A stretch of 64,000 bases of DNA, from assembly GCA_964371165.1 (NCBI GenBank), contig CAYJKR010000001.1, forward strand, positions 33,054-97,053, read 5' to 3'. The translations under genes and the position numbers were made by a program. The notes under the pieces are model-generated. The model was not told where the DNA came from. It did no database searches and saw only the letters and a program-made list of their open reading frames with translations. Every line of letters starts with the position of its first letter. Within the stretch, counting starts at the first letter, position 1. Source of the DNA: GWC2-37-13 sp964371165 (GTDB lineage: Bacteria > Patescibacteriota > Microgenomatia > UBA1406 > GWC2-37-13). This document shows positions 7,032 to 15,548 of this stretch, in pieces.

Positions 7032-9515
7032 ATGGCAGACATTAAACAAAACATTCAACCGGCAGAGATCACGACCGAAATGAAGCGGGCTTACCTCGAT
7101 TACGCGATGAGCGTCATCGTCTCCCGAGCCCTCCCCGACGTCAGGGACGGCCTAAAACCGGTCCACCGGAGAATCCTTTACGCGATGTACAAGATGGGGC
7201 TGACCCATACCGCTCGTTTTTCAAAATCGGCCAAGGTCGTCGGAGAAGTTTTGGGTAAGTACCATCCCCACGGAGACGCTCCGGTTTACGAGGCGATGGC
7301 GCGACTCGCCCAGGACTTTTCCATGCGCTACCCCTTGATCAAAGGTCAGGGTAACTTCGGTTCGGTTGACGGAGATCCTCCGGCCGCCATGCGTTACACC
7401 GAAGCTAAATTGGCCCGCATCTCGGATGAAATGATGGGCGACATTGAAAAGGAAACGGTCGACTGGGTCGACAATTTTGACGGAACCTTAAAAGAGCCCG
7501 TCTTTGTTCCCTCCAAGCTTCCAAACCTTCTCCTTATGGGTGCCGAGGGAATTGCCGTTGGCATGGCGACAAAAATCCCGCCCCACAACCTGAATGAACT
7601 GGTCGACGCGATCGTTCACATCATCGACAAAGCCAAGAGAGCGGCGCCCAAAAAAAACGACCTGGTGTTTAACGTCGAGGTAGACGAGTTGATGGAACAC
7701 GTCACCGGCCCCGACTTTCCGACCGCGGGCATAATATACGGCGGCGCCGACATAAAACAGGCTTATCTCACCGGCCGCGGGTCGATTATGGTCCGCGCCA
7801 AGATTGAGGACGAAGACATGGGAAAGGGCAAAACCGCGATCATCGTCAACGAACTGCCTTACCAGGTAAACAAATCGAATTTGGTTGAAAAAATTGCCCA
7901 CCTCGTCACCGACAAAAAATTGGTCGGCATTTCCGACCTCAGGGACGAGTCCGACCGCGACGGAATCCGGATCGTCATCGAGTTGAAGCGTGACGCCCAA
8001 TACCGCAAGGTAGTCAATAATCTTTTTAAGCACACCGAACTGCAGACGTCTTTTCCGATCAATATGGTTTGCTTGGTCGACGGCATCCCCCAGACGCTGG
8101 GGCTCAAGTCTATTCTTGAGATCTACGTCAGACACCGCGTCAACATGGTTTCCAAAAGAAGCGAGTTTGAATTAAAACAGGCCAAGGCCCGCGCCCACAT
8201 TCTTGAGGGATACCTCATCGCCCTTAAACACATCGATTCGGTCGTTGAAACGATCAAAAAAGCCAAGGACGAACCCGACGCTAAGGCCAAGCTTATGAAG
8301 AAATTCGGCCTGACCGATATCCAGGCGCAGGCCATCCTCGACATGCAGCTTAAAAGGTTGACCGGGCTCGAGCGCGCCAAGATCGAAGACGAACTGGCTC
8401 TTCTTAAGGAGACGATAAGATACCTCGAATCTCTTCTAAAGGACGTTTTCAAAATTCTCAAGGTGATAAAGGAAGAACTGTTGTATCTCAAGCAAAAGTA
8501 CGGCGACGAGAGAAGAACCAAAATCGTCAAGTCGCGCCCTGGAGAAATCACCGACGAGGAATTGATCGAGAACAAGGAAGTGATCGTCGTTCTGACCAAA
8601 GAGGGATATATCAAACAGGTTCCCCGCGAAACGTTCCGGGTGCAGCACCGGGGAGGCAAGGGAGTTGCCGGAATGGAAACAAAGGACACCGACAATGTCT
8701 ATTACATCACCAACGCAATGACGCACGACCACATGCTCTTCTTTACCAATCAAGGGCGAGTCTTCCAGACCCGCGTTTGGGAAGTTCCGGTCGGCAGCCG
8801 AACGTCAAAGGGCAAGGCCGTCATCAATTTGGTTTCCCTCAAGGCGGACGAAAAAATTACCTCGATTTTATCTTACGACAATACCATGCTCGAAAAGGTC
8901 AATAAAATGTTTGTCGTCATGTCGACGAAGCTCGGGACGGTGAAAAAAACGCCGTTTAAAGACTATGCCAATATCAGGACCAACGGCATCATTGCCATCA
9001 GGCTCGCCAAGCAAGACGAACTATTATGGGTCAAGCTGACCGACGGCCAGGCAAATGTGATTTTGGTTTCCAACCTCGGCAAGGCGATCGTCTTTAAGGA
9101 AAAGGAAATCAGGTCGACGGGGCGGGCGTCAATCGGGGTCAAGGGAATGGAGCTGGACGAGTCTGGCAACCAAGTGATTGCCGCCGACGTTTTTTCGGAC
9201 AAGGAGTTCAAGAAAAATATTTTTGTCATCGGGGATAGGGGTATCGGCAAGAAAACCCAGCTGTCGAGTTTCAAAGGACAGCACCGGGGAGGAAAAGGAG
9301 TCAAGATCGCCTCGATCGATCAAAAATTCGGCCACATCGCCTACGCGTCAATCATCGAGCCCGAAGACACCACTCTCATAATCACCTCGAACCGGGGACA
9401 AGTCGTCAAAATAGAGTTGTCGTCCCTTCCTTCAAGGTCGAGAACGGCCAAGGGAGTAATCTTGATGCGGTTCTCGGAAAAGAACGATCGCGTCGTCAGC
9501 GCGACGATGATCTAA
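7032..9515 (+). CDS. gyrA: DNA gyrase subunit A
   Basis: Breakage-reunion subunit of gyrase, 827 residues. The catalytic tyrosine is Tyr122 (MRYTEAKL), the same number as in E. coli. The winged-helix region HPHGDAPVYEAM has Ala83 and Glu87 where E. coli has Ser83 and Asp87, so the serine that anchors the quinolone water-metal bridge is absent. The C-terminal beta-pinwheel carries QHRGGKG (about residue 540), a GyrA-box form with His for Arg, repeated once near residue 756. This supports GyrA over ParC. It is transcribed with hppA, 9 nt upstream. Confidence 0.94.
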   Translation: MADIKQNIQPAEITTEMKRAYLDYAMSVIVSRALPDVRDGLKPVHRRILYAMYKMGLTHTARFSKSAKVVGEVLGKYHPHGDAPVYEAMARLAQDFSMRYPLIKGQGNFGSVDGDPPAAMRYTEAKLARISDEMMGDIEKETVDWVDNFDGTLKEPVFVPSKLPNLLLMGAEGIAVGMATKIPPHNLNELVDAIVHIIDKAKRAAPKKNDLVFNVEVDELMEHVTGPDFPTAGIIYGGADIKQAYLTGRGSIMVRAKIEDEDMGKGKTAIIVNELPYQVNKSNLVEKIAHLVTDKKLVGISDLRDESDRDGIRIVIELKRDAQYRKVVNNLFKHTELQTSFPINMVCLVDGIPQTLGLKSILEIYVRHRVNMVSKRSEFELKQAKARAHILEGYLIALKHIDSVVETIKKAKDEPDAKAKLMKKFGLTDIQAQAILDMQLKRLTGLERAKIEDELALLKETIRYLESLLKDVFKILKVIKEELLYLKQKYGDERRTKIVKSRPGEITDEELIENKEVIVVLTKEGYIKQVPRETFRVQHRGGKGVAGMETKDTDNVYYITNAMTHDHMLFFTNQGRVFQTRVWEVPVGSRTSKGKAVINLVSLKADEKITSILSYDNTMLEKVNKMFVVMSTKLGTVKKTPFKDYANIRTNGIIAIRLAKQDELLWVKLTDGQANVILVSNLGKAIVFKEKEIRSTGRASIGVKGMELDESGNQVIAADVFSDKEFKKNIFVIGDRGIGKKTQLSSFKGQHRGGKGVKIASIDQKFGHIAYASIIEPEDTTLIITSNRGQVVKIELSSLPSRSRTAKGVILMRFSEKNDRVVSATMI

Positions 9516-9544
9516 AGGCCTCGGTGTGGTATAATTGGGGATTC

Positions 9545-10417
9545 ATGAAAATAGATGGTGCCCGAATTGCCGAATACCTCCAGAAATTGCTCCGCGTCGA
9601 AGTAAAAAAACTCCTAAAAAAACATCAACTTCGCCTCGTCGTATTTTTGGCGGCAGAAACGGCCGACCAGCTGTCTTTCGTAAAGATAAAGTCAAAAGTC
9701 GCCCACAAAATCGGAGTCGATTTTGACCTGATCAAGTTTAAAAGGGCGCCTTCTTTCCAAAAATTTGCTTCGTTAATCAAGGAGAGGTCGATCGAGCCGG
9801 AAACTACCGGAACGATTATCCAGCAACCATTACCGGCCAACCTCGCCACCGACAGCGTCTATAACTACATCCCCGACGTCAAGGAAATCGAAGGGGTAAA
9901 GGCAAAAACCAAGTCTCCGTTTTATGCGCCGATAGGGCTCGCCGTTTTGACGGTGATTAAATTCATCTTCGGAAAAAAACGCTTTACCCCGGACCTATTT
10001 ATTAATATGGACGAGGACCGGGTTTTTTTCAAAAAAACTTTCAAAAACAAGCGCGTCGTTCTGGTTGGTCGTGGGGTAACCGGAGGACACCCGATAGGCA
10101 AGGTGCTGACCGAGGCGAAAATAAATTACATCAGCCTTAACTCGCAAACGCCAAACCCGGAAAGCTATTACAAAAACGCCGATCTGATTATTACCGCGGT
10201 CGGCAAAAAGGTGCTTGACCCCTCGATGCTGAAGCCAGGCGTCATCCTTATCAACGTCGGCATGAGGAAGGAACACGGTCGGCTGAAAGGCGATTACGAC
10301 GAGGCCGAGATAAAAAATATCGCCTCCTACTACACTCCCACCCCGGGCGGGGTCGGGCCCATTGACGTCGTTTATCTCTTCAAAAATCTCGTCGACTCCG
10401 CTAAACTGCAGAAATGA
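9545..10417 (+). CDS. folD: Divergent FolD-type methylene-tetrahydrofolate dehydrogenase/cyclohydrolase
   Basis: FolD interconverts 5,10-methylene-, methenyl- and 10-formyl-tetrahydrofolate. The 290-residue protein has the substrate site SFVKIKSK (family SYVxxK, here Tyr to Phe, Lys kept), QQPLP (family QLPLP) and EIEGV (family DVDGF, Asp to Glu). The NAD(P) half has VLVGRGVTGGHPIGK and the end PTPGGVGPIDV. The changes at Tyr and Asp may alter or lower one of the two activities. I chose ATG 9545, just after an extended -10 (TGGTATAAT, hexamer 9530-9535), giving an almost leaderless message. It overlaps miaA by 4 nt. Confidence 0.82.
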   Translation: MKIDGARIAEYLQKLLRVEVKKLLKKHQLRLVVFLAAETADQLSFVKIKSKVAHKIGVDFDLIKFKRAPSFQKFASLIKERSIEPETTGTIIQQPLPANLATDSVYNYIPDVKEIEGVKAKTKSPFYAPIGLAVLTVIKFIFGKKRFTPDLFINMDEDRVFFKKTFKNKRVVLVGRGVTGGHPIGKVLTEAKINYISLNSQTPNPESYYKNADLIITAVGKKVLDPSMLKPGVILINVGMRKEHGRLKGDYDEAEIKNIASYYTPTPGGVGPIDVVYLFKNLVDSAKLQK

Positions 10418-11238
10418 TAGTCATTACCGGCCAGACGGCGACCGGCAAGACGGCCATTGCTCTAAAATACGCCAAAAAGTATGACGGGGAGCTGGTGAAT
10501 TTCGACTCCCGCCAGGTTTACAAATATTTGGATATCGTCACCGGAAAAGATTTGCCCACCGGAAAAATCCACTTCTATGACATTGTCGCGCCAAATGAGT
10601 ATTTTTCTTCCCACGACTTTGTCGTCAGGGCTAACAGGGTGATAGCCGAGATAAAAAAGAGGGGCAAAACTCCTATCCTGGTTGGCGGTACTTATCTCTA
10701 TATTAAACACCTCTTGTACGGCTTTGATATCTCCACTCCGCCAAATTTTCGCCTTCGAGAAAAATTGAGCTCAAAAACGGTCAAGGAATTGCAGAAGGAA
10801 TTAAAAAAGATTGACCAAACCGTTTTTGAAAAAATGAATTATAGCGACCAAAATAATCCGAGGCGGCTGGTAAGAAAAATTGAGATTGCCCTTTTTCCTT
10901 CGCCTCGAGAAAAGGCAAGCCAAACCATAATCCCCAAGGTGTTCTTGGGACTGCGTTTCAAGAATAACGCCGATTTGAGGCAAGCGATAGAAAATAGAGT
11001 AGAGAAACGATTGAAAGAGGGGGCAATAGATGAGGTGAGGTCTATTTTAAAGAGGGGCTACGGCGAGAACGATCCCGGAATAAAAACCATCGGTTACCGG
11101 GAACTGATTGGCTATATAAAGGGGAGGGTCTCAAAAGACAAGGCCGTTTCGGATTGGATCAACCACGAGGTTCAATACGCCCGTCGTCAATATACCTTCA
11201 TGAAGAAAGACCAGAATATCAGCTGGCGTGAGATCTGA
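10414..11238 (+). CDS. miaA: tRNA dimethylallyltransferase
   Basis: MiaA transfers a dimethylallyl group to N6 of A37 in tRNAs that read codons starting with U. The P-loop is GQTATGKTAIA, followed by the substrate motif VNFDSRQVYKYLDI (family DSxQVY) and VGGTYLYIKHLLYG. The C-terminal YARRQYTFMKKD is the family end motif (usual RQ..WF). The length of 274 is slightly short of the usual 300. The start overlaps the folD stop (ATGA). The 3' end overlaps the convergent flavokinase gene by 20 nt. Confidence 0.94.
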   Translation: MIVITGQTATGKTAIALKYAKKYDGELVNFDSRQVYKYLDIVTGKDLPTGKIHFYDIVAPNEYFSSHDFVVRANRVIAEIKKRGKTPILVGGTYLYIKHLLYGFDISTPPNFRLREKLSSKTVKELQKELKKIDQTVFEKMNYSDQNNPRRLVRKIEIALFPSPREKASQTIIPKVFLGLRFKNNADLRQAIENRVEKRLKEGAIDEVRSILKRGYGENDPGIKTIGYRELIGYIKGRVSKDKAVSDWINHEVQYARRQYTFMKKDQNISWREI

Positions 11239-11590
11239 CTCTTTTCACGTCCTCGTTGATTCTATCTATTAACTCCTTTTTAGTTTCAAAGTCGAGAACC
11301 GGCCTAATATACTCTATGATTTCGACCGTTATCTTTTGTTTCCAAAAGTTTGGCAGGCTTTGATCGCTTTCGTCGATTAGATAAACTTCAAGAGTGACCT
11401 CTTCGTCTTTGAAGGCCGGAGAAGGACCATAATGCATGGCTCCTAAATATTTACGGTTGAGGCAGTGAAAAAATATGACATAAATTCCTTCTTTTATTTT
11501 AAGCCCTTTCGGTATCTTAAGATTGATTGTCGGAAATCCTTGCTTGCGCGCCCGGCCGCGGCCGTGAATTTGAAAGCTTTCGAATTTCAC
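11219..11590 (-). CDS. Stand-alone riboflavin kinase (flavokinase domain of RibF)
   Basis: Only the C-terminal domain of bifunctional RibF is present, 123 residues. Visible motifs are IHGRGRARKQGFPTINL (ATP and flavin loop), GIYVIFFH, a degenerate GVxPTF segment (HYGPSPAF) and LEVYLID with the catalytic Glu region, then YIRPVLDFETKKELIDRI. It would phosphorylate riboflavin to FMN. The nucleotidyltransferase half that makes FAD is missing here, so FAD must come from another protein or from outside. It is coupled (4 nt overlap) to the EamA transporter upstream. Confidence 0.8.
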   Translation of the reverse strand: MKFESFQIHGRGRARKQGFPTINLKIPKGLKIKEGIYVIFFHCLNRKYLGAMHYGPSPAFKDEEVTLEVYLIDESDQSLPNFWKQKITVEIIEYIRPVLDFETKKELIDRINEDVKRVRSHAS

Positions 11591-12495
11591 TTTTTGGCGA
11601 AGAGACGCGAAATTTTAAACATGTAAAAAAGGAGGGCGATGGCGGCGACGATTTGTGTCGGCGTCAAAAATGACTTGTAAACCACCATGTCAATCACGAC
11701 CGCGAGCAAGGGATAAACCAGCTCCAAAATTGTCGATACCTTGACCTCGGTCTGTTTCAAGCCGCGGTAGTAGATGAGAATTCCGACCATGCCGGTCGAA
11801 ACGGCAATTAAGAGAAACCTGGCTAGTTGGGAAAGAGTCACCGTCGGCAAGGATGACTGGTTGTTTAAAAGAAAAACGGCCACCCCAGCCATTAGTGTGG
11901 TCAAAATGAACCGGACTGCGGTGACAAACCTGTCGTTGCTTTTTAGAAGGGCAAGGCGGGAAAAGGCGGTCGAGGTCGCCCACGCGAATGCGGCGCCGAC
12001 GGCAAGGAGCGCGGCGGTGACGGTTCCCGACCCGGTTTCAAAATTGACCTTGCCCGTCGGAAAGGTAACGAAATAGGCGGAGACAATCGCGAGCCCGGCA
12101 TAAACCAGGTATTTTCTCGTTATTTTTTCTTTTAAGATGAGGGCCCCTGCTGCCACGGCAAAAATCGGCTGGAGTTTCTGCAAGAGATAGACGACGCTGA
12201 AGGAAATGTACTGCGTTTGGAGTAAGGCGGTCGTAAACCAGAGAGTTCCCAGAAGCCCGCTCAAAAGGGAAACCAGGGCGATGGCGAGGAATTCTTTCCT
12301 GCCCAATTTAGCTTTGCCAGAAAAGAGATCTTTAAAGAAAAAGGGCAGGAGAATGAGGGCTCCTACCAGGTGTTCAAAAAAAACAATTACCACCGGCGGG
12401 AGGACGTAGAGGCTTCTTCTTATTATCCCGTCAAAGGCCCAGAGGGAGGCGGCAATGACGATTAGGAGGGGTCCGTTATTGAGGATCTTTTTCAT
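11587..12495 (-). CDS. EamA/DMT-family transporter
   Basis: Ten hydrophobic segments in two homologous halves, 302 residues, typical of the drug/metabolite transporter superfamily. The halves are visible as repeated blocks near LIVIAASLWAFDGIIRR and VGAAFAWATSTAFSRL. The gene overlaps a flavokinase by 4 nt, so a riboflavin or cofactor uptake role is possible but only by association. Many EamA proteins are metabolite exporters, so the substrate is open. Confidence 0.8.
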   Translation of the reverse strand: MKKILNNGPLLIVIAASLWAFDGIIRRSLYVLPPVVIVFFEHLVGALILLPFFFKDLFSGKAKLGRKEFLAIALVSLLSGLLGTLWFTTALLQTQYISFSVVYLLQKLQPIFAVAAGALILKEKITRKYLVYAGLAIVSAYFVTFPTGKVNFETGSGTVTAALLAVGAAFAWATSTAFSRLALLKSNDRFVTAVRFILTTLMAGVAVFLLNNQSSLPTVTLSQLARFLLIAVSTGMVGILIYYRGLKQTEVKVSTILELVYPLLAVVIDMVVYKSFLTPTQIVAAIALLFYMFKISRLFAKK

Positions 12496-12509
12496 GAAGA
12501 CTTATTATA

Positions 12510-14225
12510 TCACTTATTAAACAGCTTGAAGAAGGCTTCTTTGGGGATTTCCACCCTTCCCACCATCTTCATTCTTTTTTTTCCTTCTTTCTGCTTTTCC
12601 AAAAGTTTCTTTTTGCGCCCGACGTCGCCGGCCCCGATGACCTTGCCGCTTTTCACCAGGACGTTTTTCCTGAAAGGAGAAATTCGCTCAGAGGCAATAA
12701 TCTTGCCTTTATACTGGGCCTGAATTTTTACTTCGTACTGTTGGCGGGGTATGAGCTCGCACAAGCGCTTCGTTATAAATCGGGCTTTTTCAAATGACTT
12801 TTCGGCGACGACTACCTCGGAGAATTCCTCAACCGCCTCATTGTTCAATAATAGCTCAAGGCGAGCCGCGTCGGCTCGCGCGTAACGGAGAAATTCCCAA
12901 TCGAGTGAGGCAAAGCCGGACGAGACGCTTTTTAGCCGGTCAAAGAAATCGGACATCAGCTCACTCATCGGCATCTCGTAGCTCAACCTGGTTTTGTTTT
13001 TGTTGTCCATCGTCAAAAACCTCGCCCGGTAGTTTTGGGCCAACTGCATGACGGCGCCGACGTGCAGTTGCGGAGTGATGATCATGATCTTCACTAAGGG
13101 TTCTAAAAATTTATCGCCTTCTGTCTTGTACTGCACCTGGGGCGGCGACAAGACCAGGCTCAAGTCAAATTCGCGCTCGAGCCGCTCCCTTACGACGTCG
13201 GCGTGGAGGAGTCCTAAGAATCCAACCCTAAAGCCGGCGCCTAAGGCCCGGCTGTAAATCGGGGTAAACTGCAAAGCCGAGTCGTTCAGATACAGTTTGT
13301 CCAGGGCTTTTTTCAGGTTTAAGTAGTCGCCGGTTTCCGTCGGGAAAACCGAGGCAAACACCATCGACCTGACCATCCGGTAGCCGGGAAGGGGAGTAAC
13401 GGCCGCCTTGGCGTTGACGACCGTGTCGCCGACCGCCACCTGATGAATATCTTTTAAATTGGTTACCAGATAACCTATCTGTCCGTCGTCCAAGCTCTCA
13501 AGAGGAGTCAGGTCGGGAGAGAAAAAACCCGTCTCCAGGGCGTCAAATTCGGCGCCGGAATTGGCCAGTTTCATTTTCTCGCCTCGTCTAACGCGCCCGC
13601 TAAAGACTCTTATAAAAGCAATCACTCCGCGGTGCGAGTCGTAATACGAATCGAATATCAACGCCTTGGTCGACTCGTCTGAAGTCTCTTTAGGGCTCGG
13701 GATTTTTTTGATCACCTCGTCCAGCAATTCTTTTACTCCTTGTCCGGTTTTGGCGGAAATCTCAAATATCTCGGCCTCGGGTATCCCCAAAAAATCGACC
13801 AATTGCTTTTTTGCCCCTGCCGCGTCCGCCGAGGGGAGGTCGATTTTGTTGACGGCGGCGATGATAACCAGGTTTTTATCGATAGCCTTGTAAGCGTTGG
13901 CGATCGTTTGCGCCTGAATACCTTGGGTAGCGTCGACCAGTAAGATGACGCCTTCAACACAAGACAAGGTCCGGTCGACTTCGTAGGAAAAGTCGACGTG
14001 GCCGGGAGTGTCGATTAAGTTCAAGGTATACTGACCCAACTTCATCCTGACCGGCGCCAATTTAATGGTAATGCCGCGCTCTCTTGATATCGGGTTCCGG
14101 TCGAGCATCTGTTCGTCGTGCTTCCCCTTTTCCACCGTATTGGTTATCTCCAAGAGCCTGTCGGCGAGAGTCGACTTGCCGTGGTCGACGTGGGCGATGA
14201 TGGCAAAATTGCGAATGTGATCCAT
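12510..14225 (-). CDS. lepA: Elongation factor 4 (LepA), ribosome back-translocase GTPase
   Basis: A translational GTPase of 571 residues. G1 is AHVDHGKSTL, then the switch region RERGITIKLAPVRM, G3 DTPGHVDFSYEVDR and G4 NKIDLPSADA. The LepA-specific C-terminal domain is present (RFLTMDNKNKTRLSYEMP, then ISPFRKNVLVKSGKVIGAGD). The length is slightly shorter than the usual 600. The start codon lies 7 nt after TATTAT of a shared bidirectional promoter region, so the mRNA should be leaderless. Confidence 0.95.
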   Translation of the reverse strand: MDHIRNFAIIAHVDHGKSTLADRLLEITNTVEKGKHDEQMLDRNPISRERGITIKLAPVRMKLGQYTLNLIDTPGHVDFSYEVDRTLSCVEGVILLVDATQGIQAQTIANAYKAIDKNLVIIAAVNKIDLPSADAAGAKKQLVDFLGIPEAEIFEISAKTGQGVKELLDEVIKKIPSPKETSDESTKALIFDSYYDSHRGVIAFIRVFSGRVRRGEKMKLANSGAEFDALETGFFSPDLTPLESLDDGQIGYLVTNLKDIHQVAVGDTVVNAKAAVTPLPGYRMVRSMVFASVFPTETGDYLNLKKALDKLYLNDSALQFTPIYSRALGAGFRVGFLGLLHADVVRERLEREFDLSLVLSPPQVQYKTEGDKFLEPLVKIMIITPQLHVGAVMQLAQNYRARFLTMDNKNKTRLSYEMPMSELMSDFFDRLKSVSSGFASLDWEFLRYARADAARLELLLNNEAVEEFSEVVVAEKSFEKARFITKRLCELIPRQQYEVKIQAQYKGKIIASERISPFRKNVLVKSGKVIGAGDVGRKKKLLEKQKEGKKRMKMVGRVEIPKEAFFKLFNK

Positions 14226-14244
14226 TTTTGTATAATAAAAACAG
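14226..14244. promoter_or_regulatory. Bidirectional -10 region between lepA and the 14245 gene
   Basis: The 19-nt gap between two divergent start codons holds TATAATA, which reads TATAAT on plus (14231-14236) and TATTAT on minus (14237-14232). The minus box ends 7 nt before the lepA ATG and the plus box 9 nt before the other ATG. One symmetric -10 could serve both genes, with both messages leaderless or nearly so. Confidence 0.6.
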
Positions 14245-14748
14245 ATGGCTTACTACTTGATTTTGGCGGTCAGAATAATTCTCGCGCCATTTATTTTTGT
14301 TTGGCCAACGGTAACAGTTATTTTATCATTTTTGCTCGACGTAATCGACGGCGACTTTGCCGTCTCGGTCGTCTCCAAAAGGCAATACCGGTCAATAGAT
14401 AAAGCGGTCGATTTCTGGGTTTGTGTTTTTGAGATGGCTTACGCCTGGATCTATTTTGGTCAATTCAAGTTCTTTCTCTTGGCGCTTTTTCTGTGGCGGT
14501 TGGTTGGTCTTTTGTTGTTTTATATAACCCAAAATCAGCGCCTGTTTGTTATCTTCGGGAACTATTTTGAAAATGTCTTCTTTGTCGTCTTTTTCGGATT
14601 CACGACGCCCCCGGTTTTTTATTTCGCCGTCGTTTTGGTAACTCTAATTAAATTTGTCCAGGAATGGTTCATTCACGTTGCCGAATTGTCGGTCAGGGAA
14701 GACATCTTCAAAATGAAAAGGGCGTGGAAAAATGATAAAATTGTATAA
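14245..14748 (+). CDS. Membrane protein with degenerate CDP-alcohol phosphatidyltransferase-like motif
   Basis: A 167-residue protein with about five hydrophobic segments. The cytoplasmic start has DVIDGDFA followed by SIDKAVD, which recalls the CDP-alcohol transferase motif DxxDGxxAR...GxxxDxxxD. The Arg after the first half is Val and the Gly is not kept, so catalysis is doubtful unless the motif is a family variant. It could be a phospholipid synthase relative or a non-enzymatic homologue. The gene ends one base into the start of the ABC permease gene, so it probably belongs to the glycan-export operon. Confidence 0.45.
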   Translation: MAYYLILAVRIILAPFIFVWPTVTVILSFLLDVIDGDFAVSVVSKRQYRSIDKAVDFWVCVFEMAYAWIYFGQFKFFLLALFLWRLVGLLLFYITQNQRLFVIFGNYFENVFFVVFFGFTTPPVFYFAVVLVTLIKFVQEWFIHVAELSVREDIFKMKRAWKNDKIV

Positions 14749-15548
14749 TGAATAACTTGGAAAAGCTTCGCAACAATCTAAACATGATGTGGAACTACAG
14801 AGAACTTTTATGGAATTTGGCCCACCGGGAAATAAACCAGCGCTATAAACAATCTATTCTAGGTTATGCTTGGGTAATTTTAGTACCGCTGGTTCAGCTC
14901 GTCGTTCTGAACTTCCTTTTTTCCATTGTCCTTAGGATTCCCTCCCAAGGCGTTCCGTTTATTATATTCCTCGCCGTTGCCCTCCTCCCCTGGAATCTTT
15001 TTGCCAATAGCTTGTCTTCGTCGGTAAATTCTTTGGTTTCCAACAGTTCGTTGATTACCAAGATTTATTTCCCCCGAGAAATTCTCGTCTACTCAACGAT
15101 ACTTGCCAAGACCGTTGATTTTCTGTTTTCGTGTATTGTTTTAGTCATTTTCTTCCTTGTCTATAAAACGATTCTTACGCCGACATTGCTTTGGGTGCCG
15201 TTGATTTTTGTCATCCAGATAATCTTTACCGCGGGGCTCTCGTTGATTTTGGCGGCGCTAAATCTTTTTTATCGCGACATTCAATATCTTTTGAACCTTG
15301 TCGTCATGCTTTGGATGTATTTGACCCCGGTCATGTATCCGGTCGAAATCGTCCCGGAAAAATACCGGTTCATATTTTCCCTAAACCCGATGTCGGTCAT
15401 CATCAACGCCTACCGCCAGACAATCTTGGGCGGGGGACAACCAAACTATTCTAGCCTGGCAATCGCTTTTGTCATGTCTATAGCCGTATTTGCCGTTGGC
15501 TTTTATTTGTTCAAAAAAATGGAAGGAGAGTTTGCCGATTATGTCTAA
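14748..15548 (+). CDS. ABC-2 type polysaccharide/O-antigen export permease (Wzm/TagG-like)
   Basis: The permease of an ABC exporter, 266 residues with six membrane helices. It begins with an amphipathic stretch and the family motif HREINQRYKQSILGYAW, followed by PLVQLVVLNFLFS. The end has LTPVMYPVEIVPEKYR and LNPMSVIINAYRQTILG, both typical of Wzm and TagG. It pairs with the ATPase that overlaps its stop codon by 8 nt. The complex would move a lipid-linked glycan across the membrane. Confidence 0.92.
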   Translation: MNNLEKLRNNLNMMWNYRELLWNLAHREINQRYKQSILGYAWVILVPLVQLVVLNFLFSIVLRIPSQGVPFIIFLAVALLPWNLFANSLSSSVNSLVSNSSLITKIYFPREILVYSTILAKTVDFLFSCIVLVIFFLVYKTILTPTLLWVPLIFVIQIIFTAGLSLILAALNLFYRDIQYLLNLVVMLWMYLTPVMYPVEIVPEKYRFIFSLNPMSVIINAYRQTILGGGQPNYSSLAIAFVMSIAVFAVGFYLFKKMEGEFADYV

